Shown: positions 1 through 5,944, numbered from the stretch's first letter. The stretch: 6,448 nucleotides of DNA from RBG-16-66-20 sp036560705 (GCA_036560705.1 DATBQR010000038.1:1-6448), one strand, 5' to 3'. The notes: generated by a model from the sequence alone, not told the origin. Numbers and translations are program-made.

Positions 1-1486
1 CCGAGTTAAGGTCTTCGATGTCCTTTGGGTGCTCGCTCTGGAACAACCGGTCATAGAGATGCACTTCGGCCTCATGTGCATGCTTCACGCTGACCCAGTG
101 AATATTCCCCTTCACCTTGATCGAGTCCGCGCCGGGCGTGCCTGAGCGGGTTTCTTCAAGGTATTTGCAGCGCACGGTATCGGTGACTTTGTCGTAGCCG
201 ATGCATTCGATCACGTAGGCGTAGCGAAGTCTTACCTTGTTGCCCGGAAATAGGCGGAAGTACTTGGGTTCGGGTGTTTCCTGGTAGTCCTCGCGCTCGA
301 TCCAGAGTTCTTCTGAGAACGGCACCTGGCGCTTGCCCATTTCCTCATGCTTCGGGTGATTGGGCACGTCCATCAGTTCTTCCTTGCCCTCGGGGTAGTT
401 CTCGATCACCAGCTTGATCGGGTCGAGGACGGCCATGCGGCGGGGGGCGATGTCGTCGAGGTGCTTGCGCATGCAGTCCTCGAGGATGGAGTAGTCGATC
501 CAGGAGTTCTCTTTCGCCACGCCGACGCGCTCGGCGAGCATCTGGAAGCCCTCGGGCGTGTAGCCGCGGCGGCGGGCGCCGGCGATGGTGGGCATGCGCG
601 GGTCGTCCCAGCCGTCGACGTGGCCTTCTTCGACGAGCTTGATGAGCAGGCGCTTGGAGAGCAGGACGTGGGTGAGCTGCAGGCGCGCGAATTCGATCTG
701 CTGGGGCAGGGGGTGCTCGAGCAATCCTCCATCCGCCAGTTTATTGAGCAGCCAGTCGTAGAACGGCCGCTGGTCTTCGAATTCCAGGGTGCAGAGCGAG
801 TGGGTGATGCGCTCGACCGCGTCTTCGATCGGGTGGGCGTAGGTGTACATCGGGTAGATGCACCACTTGTCGCCGGTGCGGTGGTGCGTCGCGCGCTTGA
901 TGCGGTAGAGCGCCGGATCGCGCAGGTTCATGTTGTGCGACTGCATGTCGATCTTCGCGCGCAGGACGTGGGCGCCGTCGGGGAACGAGCCGGCGCGCAT
1001 TTCACGAAGCAGCTTCAGGTTTTCTTCCGGTGTTCTATTTCTATAAATACTTTCAACACCTGGATGCGTGAAGTCGCCGCGGTTCTTCTTCATCTCGTCG
1101 GCGGACTGGCTGTCGACGTAGGCGTTGCCCGAGGTGATGAGGTACTCGGCGCAGGCGTACATCTTGTCGAAGTAGTCGGAGGCGTACAGCGGCTTGCCGC
1201 CGAAGTCGGCGCCGAGCCATTTCACCGAGTCGATGATGGAGTCGACGTACTCCTGCTCTTCCTTCTCCGGGTTGGTGTCGTCGAAGCGCAGGTTGCAGCC
1301 GCCGCCGTACTCTTTGGCGAGGCCGAAGTTGAGCAGGATGGACTTCGAGTGCCCGAGGTGCAGGTAACCGTTCGGCTCGGGCGGAAAGCGGGTGCGGATT
1401 TTTACGTGCTTGCCGGCGGCGAGGTCGGCTTCGATGATTTGCCTGATGAAGTTGCTGTGGGAAGAGGGGTGGTGCGGCTTGTTCAT
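1..1486 (-). CDS. glnS: Glutaminyl-tRNA synthetase, N-terminal 495 residues (3' end outside window)
   Basis: Class I aminoacyl-tRNA synthetase (EC 6.1.1.18) that charges tRNA-Gln with glutamine in the cytoplasm using ATP. I translated the whole minus-strand frame by hand: 495 codons without a stop or frameshift up to the window edge. Visible landmarks: NFIRQII (12-18), the ATP-binding PPEPNGYLHLGH with the HIGH-type signature HLGH at 43-46, NLRFDDTNP (65-73), DKWCIYPMY (206-214), THSLCTLEF (228-236), the KMSKS-class loop LLSKR (275-279), GWDDPRMPT (291-299), then the anticodon-binding beta-barrel domains with PIKLVIENY (356-364) and VKGNIHWVS (458-466). The E. coli enzyme is about 550 residues, so roughly 55-60 residues lie outside. 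ATG 1486 is the first possible start because an in-frame TAG lies 12 nt upstream. The Shine-Dalgarno GGAGG abuts this ATG directly, which is unusual. Base use is uneven: one A/T-ending codon run at 1031-1066 and a less GC-rich 3' quarter. Identity is secure from motif order. Confidence 0.97.
   Translation of the reverse strand, partial: MNKPHHPSSHSNFIRQIIEADLAAGKHVKIRTRFPPEPNGYLHLGHSKSILLNFGLAKEYGGGCNLRFDDTNPEKEEQEYVDSIIDSVKWLGADFGGKPLYASDYFDKMYACAEYLITSGNAYVDSQSADEMKKNRGDFTHPGVESIYRNRTPEENLKLLREMRAGSFPDGAHVLRAKIDMQSHNMNLRDPALYRIKRATHHRTGDKWCIYPMYTYAHPIEDAVERITHSLCTLEFEDQRPFYDWLLNKLADGGLLEHPLPQQIEFARLQLTHVLLSKRLLIKLVEEGHVDGWDDPRMPTIAGARRRGYTPEGFQMLAERVGVAKENSWIDYSILEDCMRKHLDDIAPRRMAVLDPIKLVIENYPEGKEELMDVPNHPKHEEMGKRQVPFSEELWIEREDYQETPEPKYFRLFPGNKVRLRYAYVIECIGYDKVTDTVRCKYLEETRSGTPGADSIKVKGNIHWVSVKHAHEAEVHLYDRLFQSEHPKDIEDLNS
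1031..1066 (-). other. Low-GC codon island inside glnS (residues 141-152)
   Basis: Twelve consecutive glnS codons, for residues HPGVESIYRNRT, all end in A or T (CAT, CCA, GGT, GTT, GAA, AGT, ATT, TAT, AGA, AAT, AGA, ACA), including two AGA arginine codons. By hand count the 36 nt are about 31% GC. The five codons before it all end in G or C, and the codons for residues 296-315 contain no A/T-ending codon. The reading frame and the protein alignment with E. coli GlnRS (the segment ending PYRDRSVEEN) are intact, so this is not a frameshift or a foreign insertion. It is a patch of different codon use in a conserved protein segment. Confidence 0.9.
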
Positions 1487-1568
1487 CCTCCGATTCTAAC
1501 GTTTAGCTTGCAAACCGATGGTTCGTCCGGCCGGGCGTAATCTACGGTGTTCAAAGGGGGAGGTGGTC
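1487..1568. promoter_or_regulatory. Divergent intergenic region between glnS and the DUF805 gene
   Basis: This 82-bp gap must hold or border the promoters of two divergent genes, since both start codons face outward. On the minus strand TAGAAT (1493-1498) resembles a -10 box and would put a transcript start at or next to the glnS ATG, but I see no good -35 at the right distance. On the plus strand TTGCAA (1508-1513) and TAATCT (1538-1543) resemble -35 and -10 boxes, but the 24-nt spacing is too long. The region's role as a promoter region follows from the layout; the individual boxes are weak. Confidence 0.4.
1556..1563 (+). promoter_or_regulatory. Strong ribosome binding site deciding the DUF805 start
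   Basis: GGGGGAGG ends 5 nt before ATG 1569. It selects this start over the in-frame ATG at 1518, which has no comparable site and would add 17 residues not seen at the start of DUF805 proteins. Confidence 0.8.
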
Positions 1569-1922
1569 ATGGAATGGTATCTGGCGGCATTGAAGAAATA
1601 CGCGACGTTTTCGGGAAGGGCGCGGCGCAGCGAGTATTGGTATTTCGTCCTGTTCAACACCCTGATTTTCATCGCCCTGGCCGTCGTGGACATGGTGGTG
1701 ATCCGTTCCAAATTCGACGCCCTGGGAACCATTTTCAATTTGGCGACGCTGTTGCCCTCCCTGGCGGTCTTCTTCCGACGATTGCATGACACCGGCCGGA
1801 GCGGCTGGTGGTGGCTCATCGGGCTGATCCCGATCCTGGGATGGATCGTCCTCCTGATTTTCCTGATCAAGGACAGCGATCCCGGCGACAACAGGTTCGG
1901 GCCTAATCCGAAGGATGCGTGA
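1569..1922 (+). CDS. DUF805 family inner-membrane protein
   Basis: Small polytopic membrane protein of 117 residues, the usual size for DUF805 (PF05656; E. coli YhaH/YhaI type). Its biochemical function is not established. The family signatures are all present: MEWYLAALKKYATFSGRARRS (1-21) with the SGRARR motif next to EYWYF, RRLHDTGRSGWWW (70-82), and the C-terminal DSDPGDNRFGPNP (102-114). Hydrophobic segments lie at about 24-43, 53-69 and 80-100; the last may hold a tight hairpin around PILGW. I chose ATG 1569 because the protein then begins exactly like family members and sits behind a strong Shine-Dalgarno sequence. It is divergent from glnS and 81 bp upstream of the Bug receptor on the same strand, with no clear terminator between. 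Family assignment is firm; role unknown. Confidence 0.93.
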   Translation: MEWYLAALKKYATFSGRARRSEYWYFVLFNTLIFIALAVVDMVVIRSKFDALGTIFNLATLLPSLAVFFRRLHDTGRSGWWWLIGLIPILGWIVLLIFLIKDSDPGDNRFGPNPKDA

Positions 1923-2003
1923 AATGGCTGTGCTTCCGGCAGTATTTCCGTTCCCGGCGGCCCGTTCTGTTCGCTATCGCACACAGACCGATATGATGAG
2001 GAA

Positions 2004-2972
2004 ATGACGGCAAAAATCCTGCTGCGGCTGCTGGCGATGATCGCGCTGGCAGCGGCGCCGCCGCTGGCGGCGCAGCCGTACCCGAGCCAGCCCATCCGCA
2101 TGATCTCGCCGTTCCCGCCGGGCGGCAGCGTCGACATCACCGCGCGCCTGATCGCCGACCCGCTGGCCGCGCAGCTCGGCGCGCGCATCATCATCGACAA
2201 CCGCAGCGGCGCCTCGGGCAACATCGGCATGGAAGCCGCGGCGCATGCCAAGCCGGACGGCTACACCATCGTCATCAATACCATTCCGCTGGTCACCAAC
2301 CAGAGCCTGTTCGACAAGCTCGGCTGGGATCCCATCCGCGATTTCGCGCCGATCGGAATGATTGCGACCTCGCCGCACATCCTGGTGGTGCCGAACAGGC
2401 TCAGCGCGCACAGCGTCGATGACCTGGTGAAACTGGCGCGCGCCAGCCCGGGCAAGCTGACCTACGCCTCGGCGGGCGTCGGCACCACGCTGCATTTCTG
2501 CGCCGAGATGTTCAAGGACGCCACGCACACCTTCATCCTGCACGTGCCATACCGCGGCGGCGGGCCGGCGCTGCTGGACACGCTGGCCGGGCAGGTGGAC
2601 CTGAGCTTCCCCACGCTGTCGGCGGCGCTGCCGCACGTCAGGGCGGGCACGCTGCGCGCGCTGGCGGTGACCGATATCAAGCGCACCGCGCTGCTGCCGG
2701 AGGTGCCGACCATGCAGGAGGCGGGCGTGAAGGATTTCCAGTTCACGCAGTGGCTCGCCGTGCTCGCGCCCGCCGGCACGCCGCGCGAGGTGGTGCTCCG
2801 CCTGAACGCCGCGCTCAAGGCCGTGCTCGAATCGAAGGAAACCCGCGAAAAATTTCGCGAAGGCGCGTTCGAGTCCTTCATCACCACGCCGGAGGAGGCG
2901 GGCAGCTTCCTCGCCAGCGAGGCGCAGCGCTTCTCCAGCCTGATCAAGGCGCGCGGCATCACCGCCAACTAG
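2004..2972 (+). CDS. Bug/TctC-family extracytoplasmic solute receptor (orphan)
   Basis: Periplasmic substrate-binding protein of the tripartite tricarboxylate transporter receptor family (PF03401, 'Bug'), 322 residues, normal for the family. These bind small carboxylates and similar ligands and hand them to TctA/TctB permeases or act as sensors; the ligand here cannot be read from sequence. Signal peptide at 1-23: basic MTAKILLR, hydrophobic core, cleavage near LAA|QPYP. Family blocks: PYPSQPIRMISPFPPGGSV (25-43), the IIDNRSGASGNIG ligand-loop region (63-75), YASAGVGT (154-161), VPYRGGGPAL (181-190), RALAVT (218-223) and PEVPTMQEAG (232-241). Start ATG 2004 follows GAGG with only 2 nt spacing; the ATGs at 1993 and 1996 are in another frame and stop after a few codons. 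No TctA or TctB gene is in the window, typical of the many unlinked Bug genes of Burkholderiales. Family call secure, ligand unknown. Confidence 0.95.
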   Translation: MTAKILLRLLAMIALAAAPPLAAQPYPSQPIRMISPFPPGGSVDITARLIADPLAAQLGARIIIDNRSGASGNIGMEAAAHAKPDGYTIVINTIPLVTNQSLFDKLGWDPIRDFAPIGMIATSPHILVVPNRLSAHSVDDLVKLARASPGKLTYASAGVGTTLHFCAEMFKDATHTFILHVPYRGGGPALLDTLAGQVDLSFPTLSAALPHVRAGTLRALAVTDIKRTALLPEVPTMQEAGVKDFQFTQWLAVLAPAGTPREVVLRLNAALKAVLESKETREKFREGAFESFITTPEEAGSFLASEAQRFSSLIKARGITAN

Positions 2973-3113
2973 CTCCGCAGTTTTCAGGCCGGGTTTTCCC
3001 CTCCGGCCATGCAAGCTTGCTGCAAGCATGCGTTCCGCCCGTCCACCGCGTTGTGCACCGATCTCGCAATGGCGCGTTATCGGGATAGCAGTCCAACCGA
3101 CAGGAGATGGGAC
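2973..3113 (+). other. Intergenic region with inverted repeats
   Basis: The 141 bp between the Bug receptor and the repeat-protein gene contain two small symmetric elements. GGCCGG (2987-2992) pairs with CCGGCC (3003-3008) around a 10-nt loop that includes TTTT and CCCC; it lies 14 nt after the Bug stop and could be a weak terminator, but no T-run follows the second arm. A perfect 10-bp palindrome GCAAGCTTGC (3011-3020) follows, and its second half with the next bases also forms GCTTGC-T-GCAAGC. I see no convincing -35/-10 pair for the downstream gene. Confidence 0.35.
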
Positions 3114-3428
3114 ATGAAAATGAAACCAGTTGTAACCGCCGTATTGCTCGCGTTTGCCGCGAGCTCGTTCGCGCAGGCGCCGGCCGCGCCCGCGCCCGCG
3201 CCGGGCACCGTGAAGTCCGACCGCGAAATGGTCAAGTCCGACCGCGAGCGCACCAAGGCGGACGTGGAGAAGCGCCGCGCCGACCGCACCGCCGGCAACA
3301 AGGCGGCGGCCCAGGCCGACACGGCGGCGGTGAAAGCCGACCGCGCGCAGGGCAAGGCCGACCGCGGGAAGATGCGCTCCGACATCCAGGCCAAGCGCGC
3401 GGCGAAAAAGGCGGCGGCGCCGCAGTAA
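3114..3428 (+). CDS. Small secreted protein of seven-residue charged repeats
   Basis: I do not recognise a named family. The 104-residue product has a clear signal peptide (MKMKPVVTAVLLAFAASSFA, 1-20, cleavage likely SFA|QAP), a Pro-Ala linker (21-31, APAAPAPAPG), then a lysine/arginine/aspartate-rich body with a seven-residue period. Units of the form [K/R/Q]-[S/A]-D-[R/V/T/I]-x-x-x begin at residues 34, 41, 48, 55, 67, 74, 81 and 88, with a five-residue insertion NKAAA at 62-66; an Ala/Lys tail ends the protein. There is no cysteine and, after the leader, no hydrophobic segment, so a soluble periplasmic or secreted helical or disordered protein is likely. ATG 3114 is preceded by GGAG (3103-3106) at good spacing and gives the leader directly; an upstream in-frame ATG at 3009 lacks this. 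The next gene starts 15 nt after its stop, suggesting co-transcription. Short, Lys/Arg/Asp-rich exported proteins are common in betaproteobacteria as hypotheticals. That it is a gene is well supported by leader, ribosome site and periodicity; its function is unknown. Confidence 0.85.
   Translation: MKMKPVVTAVLLAFAASSFAQAPAAPAPAPGTVKSDREMVKSDRERTKADVEKRRADRTAGNKAAAQADTAAVKADRAQGKADRGKMRSDIQAKRAAKKAAAPQ
3213..3395 (+). repeat. Tandem 21-bp coding repeat, partly degenerate
   Basis: The seven-residue protein repeats correspond to 21-bp units. The first two share an identical 14-nt core, AAGTCCGACCGCGA, at 3213-3226 and 3234-3247, exactly 21 bp apart. Later units at 3255, 3276, 3312, 3333, 3354 and 3375 keep the (A/S)-D codons (often GCCGACCGC) but differ elsewhere, and 15 bp coding NKAAA interrupts the array at 3297-3311. 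The pattern suggests growth by duplication of a 21-bp unit followed by divergence. Confidence 0.75.
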
Positions 3429-3443
3429 CGTAATATCGGCGGC

Positions 3444-4436
3444 ATGAAAGCCGTCGGCCTTTACCGCTACCTGCCGGTCGACCACCCCGAGGCGCTGCTC
3501 GACCTCGAGGTGGACGAGCCGGTCGCCGCCGGGCGCGACCTGCTGGTGGAGGTGAAGGCGATTTCGGTCAACCCGGTGGACACCAAGCGCCGGGCGCCGA
3601 AGGACCTGGTGGAGAAAACGCCGAAGATCCTCGGCTGGGACGCGGCGGGCATCGTCAAGTCCGTCGGTCCGGACTGCCAGCTGTTCAAGCCCGGCGACGC
3701 GGTGGCCTACGCCGGCAGCATCGTCCGCCAGGGCGCCAACTGCCAGTTCCACCTGGTGGACGAGCGCATCGCCGGCCCCAGGCCGGCGAACCTGTCGTTC
3801 GCCGAGGCAGCGGCGCTGCCGCTCACCACGCTCACCGCCTGGGAGTTGATGTTCGACCGCATGGGCATCTCGAAAGCCGGTACGCAGGCGGGCCGCAGCC
3901 TGCTGATCCTCGGCGGCGCGGGCGGCGTCGGCTCCATCGCCATCCAGCTGGCGAAAAACCTGGCCAAGCTGAAGGTGACCGCCAGCGCCTCGCGGCCCGA
4001 ATCGATCGCCTGGTGCAAGTCCCTCGGCGCCGATGCGACCGTGGACCATGCAAAAACCATCGAAGGCGAATTCGACTACGTATTGTGCTTCAGCAATTCG
4101 GACGCCTACTGGCCCCAGTTTCCCCGGCTGGTGAAACCCCAGGGGAAAGTCGGCCTCATCGTGCGCACCGTGAAGCCGGTGGACCTGGCGATCCTGCACG
4201 ACAAGAGCATCGCCGTCTGCCTGGAGGGCATGTTCACGCGCTCGACCTTCCAGACGCCGGACATGGGCGCGCAGCACGCGCTGCTGGAGGAGGCGGCGAC
4301 GCTGGTGGAGGCGGGCGTGCTGAAGACGACGCTGACGCAGAACCTTGGCAGGATCAACGCGGAAAACCTCCGGCGCGCGCACAAGCTGCTGGAGGAAGGG
4401 CACGTCATCGGCAAGCTGGTGCTGGAAGGCTGGTAA
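3444..4436 (+). CDS. Zinc-independent medium-chain alcohol dehydrogenase/quinone reductase-like protein
   Basis: Cytoplasmic NAD(P)H-dependent oxidoreductase of the medium-chain dehydrogenase superfamily, 330 residues, closest by motif to the 'zinc-binding alcohol dehydrogenase family' (TIGR02817-like) and quinone oxidoreductases. N-terminal GroES-like domain: MKAVGLYRYLPVD (1-13), DLLVEVKAISVNPVDTKRR (32-50), KILGWDAAGIV (61-71), HLVDERIAGPRP (103-114) and EAAALPLTTLTAWELMFDR (121-139). Rossmann domain: LLILGGAGGVGSIAIQLAK (153-171) with the dinucleotide loop GGAGGVG at 157-163, then SASRPES (181-187). C-terminal family block: EGMFTRSTFQTPDMGAQH (261-278) and the end RAHKLLEEGHVIGKLVLEGW. 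The catalytic zinc Cys/His ligands and the four-Cys structural zinc site of true alcohol dehydrogenases are absent, so despite the family's usual name it should be metal-free. The ribosome site is weak; the start lies 15 nt after the repeat-protein stop, so translation may depend on the upstream gene. Substrate unknown. Confidence 0.93.
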   Translation: MKAVGLYRYLPVDHPEALLDLEVDEPVAAGRDLLVEVKAISVNPVDTKRRAPKDLVEKTPKILGWDAAGIVKSVGPDCQLFKPGDAVAYAGSIVRQGANCQFHLVDERIAGPRPANLSFAEAAALPLTTLTAWELMFDRMGISKAGTQAGRSLLILGGAGGVGSIAIQLAKNLAKLKVTASASRPESIAWCKSLGADATVDHAKTIEGEFDYVLCFSNSDAYWPQFPRLVKPQGKVGLIVRTVKPVDLAILHDKSIAVCLEGMFTRSTFQTPDMGAQHALLEEAATLVEAGVLKTTLTQNLGRINAENLRRAHKLLEEGHVIGKLVLEGW

Positions 4437-4466
4437 GGCGCTGAATGACTCCCCGCACTGTTCCCA

Positions 4467-4907
4467 CTATTCCTTGCGCGTCCACTCCTCCGTGCGGCCG
4501 AACAGCCGCAGGCCGAGGTAGCCGCGCACCTTGAGCCTGCGGCCCGCGTCGGCCAGCTCCAGGTCGCAGCTGTAAGTCCTGCCGTCGTCCGGATCGAGGA
4601 TCGTTCCCGCGCTGAAGCCGCTGCCCGAGCGGCGCACGCCGCGCAGGATGACCATGCCGACCACCGGCTTGTCCTTCAACTCGCCGGTGCAGGACTCGCA
4701 CAGCGGGTTGGCGCTCTTCGCGGGCGGCGAGAACACCGCCGTCACCGTGCCGGTGAATTCGCCGTCCGCCTCGACGATGCGCACCAGACCGTCGGGCTGC
4801 CCGCTGCGGTCGCTGACGGTCTGCCACAATCCAACCGGCGACGCCGCCTGCCCAAGCGCGGTGCAGCACCAGGCCAGGACCGTTATCGCTAACAGGCGCG
4901 CAATCAT
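4467..4907 (-). CDS. DUF2147 family secreted protein
   Basis: Exported small protein of 146 residues matching DUF2147 (PF09917) in length and motif order; function not established. Signal peptide at about 1-22 (MIARLLAITVLAWCCTALGQAA) followed by the family start SPVGLWQTVSDRSGQPDGLV (23-42), then VRIVEADGEFTGTVTAVF (42-59), a CxxC pair in LCESCTG (C70, C73), KPVVGMVILRGVRR (80-93), GTILDPDDGRTYSCDLEL (101-118, with C114) and the closing GYLGLRLFGRTEEWTR (129-144). C14 and C15 in the leader do not form a proper lipobox because Trp precedes them, so ordinary signal peptidase cleavage is more likely than lipidation. ATG 4907 has no good Shine-Dalgarno sequence but gives a complete leader. It is convergent with the dehydrogenase (30 bp between stops) and divergent from the ABC_sub_bind gene with only 32 bp between starts. 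Family call secure. Confidence 0.93.
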   Translation of the reverse strand: MIARLLAITVLAWCCTALGQAASPVGLWQTVSDRSGQPDGLVRIVEADGEFTGTVTAVFSPPAKSANPLCESCTGELKDKPVVGMVILRGVRRSGSGFSAGTILDPDDGRTYSCDLELADAGRRLKVRGYLGLRLFGRTEEWTRKE

Positions 4908-4911
4908 GGAA

Positions 4912-4920
4912 TGCTATTCT
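4912..4920 (+). promoter_or_regulatory. Candidate extended -10 promoter for the ABC_sub_bind gene
   Basis: TGCTATTCT reads as an extended -10 element (TGn plus TATTCT) 19 nt before ATG 4940, which would give a leader of about a dozen nt containing GGGA (4931-4934) as ribosome site. No good -35 lies upstream, where the sequence is DUF2147 coding DNA; extended -10 promoters tolerate this. On the opposite strand TAGCAT in the same 32-bp gap could serve DUF2147. Assignment is by eye only. Confidence 0.25.
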
Positions 4921-4939
4921 TGGGCAAAACGGGAAACCG

Positions 4940-5944
4940 ATGAAGAAATTTCTCCTGCCTGATCCGAATCGAAGGCTGCTGCTGGGCGCGCTCGGGCTGG
5001 CCGCCGCGCTGCCGCGCCTCGTGCTGGCGCAGGGCGTGGTGCGCCAGTTCCAGGTGATCGTGCTGTTCTCCGGCGAAACCGAGGACGAGGAGCCCGCCAC
5101 GCGCTCGTTCTTCGAGCAGATGCGCCGGCTGGGATGGATCGAGGGCAACAACGTCGCCTACGAGCGGCTGTTCGGCAAGGGCATGCGCGCCTACGTGGAA
5201 GGGCTGGCGCGCCTGGCGGTGAGCCGCGAGCCGGACCTGATCTTCGCCGCCAGCGCCACCATCGCCAAGGCGGTGCTGGCCGAAACCGATTCCATCCCGG
5301 TGGTGTTCATCACCGGATCGGACCCGGTGGCGGGCGGGCTGGTGGCTTCGCTCGCGCGGCCGGGCCGCAACGCCACCGGCGCCTACCAGCCGCCGGGCGA
5401 CGTGGTGCCGCGGCGCCTCGAACTCCTGCGGGAGGCGATGCCGCCGCTCAGGCGCGTCGGCGCCGTGTTCGACCGCCGCTCGAGCGGCTTCCAGCAGCAG
5501 AAGGCGCTGCACGAGGCGGTCGCCCGGCGCATGGGCTTCGAACTGACTGCAATCGAGTTCACCAATTACGAAGTGGTGCCGAAGGTGCTCGCCCGCTTCA
5601 GGAAGGATGGCATCACCGCGTGCCTGATCCCCGGCTCGCTGACGCTGTTCGCCCGCCGCCGCGACGTGGTCACCGCGGCGGTGCGCAACCGCGTGGCGCT
5701 GTTCACCACGCGCGCGGAGTGGGTGGAGGCGGGCGCGGTGCTGTCCTACGGCGTCGAGATCGCCGAAGCGCTGCGCCTCGGCGCGACGATCGCCGATCGC
5801 GTCCTGAAAGGCGCCATCGTTGCCGAGACGCCGGTCGAGCAGGCGACCAAGTTCGAGCTGTCGATCAACCTGCGCAGCGCGCACGCGCTCGGCTTCGACA
5901 TCGCGAAACCGCTGCTGCAGCGCGCCGACCGCGTCATCACCTGA
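4940..5944 (+). CDS. ABC_sub_bind family periplasmic solute receptor (orphan)
   Basis: Exported substrate-binding protein of the ABC_sub_bind family (PF04392), 334 residues, typical length. Members are periplasmic receptors of ABC-type uptake systems with mostly unknown ligands. The leader at 1-30 (MKKFLLPDPNRRLLLGALGLAAALPRLVLA, cut near VLA|QG) contains Arg-Arg before a moderately hydrophobic stretch, so Tat export is possible, although the NRRLLLG context is not a textbook Tat motif. Family blocks: FFEQMRRLGWIEGNNVAYE (57-75), DLIFAASATIAKAVL (99-113), IPVVFITGSDPVAGGLVASLARPGRNATG (119-147, the most diagnostic), RRLELLREAMP (158-168), GVEIAEALRLGATIADRVLKG (271-291) and the end block PVEQATKFELSINLRSAHALG (298-318). 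No permease or ATPase gene is adjacent. The ribosome site GGGA is modest. Its stop codon lies inside the end of the opposite cyclase gene, overlapping by 8 bp. Confidence 0.93.
   Translation: MKKFLLPDPNRRLLLGALGLAAALPRLVLAQGVVRQFQVIVLFSGETEDEEPATRSFFEQMRRLGWIEGNNVAYERLFGKGMRAYVEGLARLAVSREPDLIFAASATIAKAVLAETDSIPVVFITGSDPVAGGLVASLARPGRNATGAYQPPGDVVPRRLELLREAMPPLRRVGAVFDRRSSGFQQQKALHEAVARRMGFELTAIEFTNYEVVPKVLARFRKDGITACLIPGSLTLFARRRDVVTAAVRNRVALFTTRAEWVEAGAVLSYGVEIAEALRLGATIADRVLKGAIVAETPVEQATKFELSINLRSAHALGFDIAKPLLQRADRVIT

Noticed and set aside
1019..1047. Antisense promoter in the AT-rich patch of glnS, with TATAAA at 1042-1047
   Set aside because: The hexamer at the right distance upstream (GTTTTC) is a poor -35 and the site leads to no gene on that strand; kept only as one possible reading of the codon island.
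347..1540. A plus-strand open frame of about 400 codons opposite glnS
   Set aside because: It is antisense to a fully verified glnS frame, has shadow-like Val/Gly/Asp/Arg composition, and contains no recognisable motif.
1518..1568. Upstream ATG start for the DUF805 protein adding 17 residues
   Set aside because: The strong ribosome site lies inside this stretch and DUF805 proteins begin at the MEWYL-type sequence.
2987..3008. Rho-independent terminator after the Bug gene
   Set aside because: The 6-bp stem is real but has a 10-nt loop and no T-run after it, so it is reported only as an inverted repeat.
1974..4403. An open minus-strand frame of about 800 codons across the Bug, repeat-protein and dehydrogenase genes
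   Set aside because: It lies antisense to three well-supported genes, is rich in Arg, His, Gly and Ala as expected from the complement of GC-rich codons, and shows no domain or leader. It is a composition shadow.
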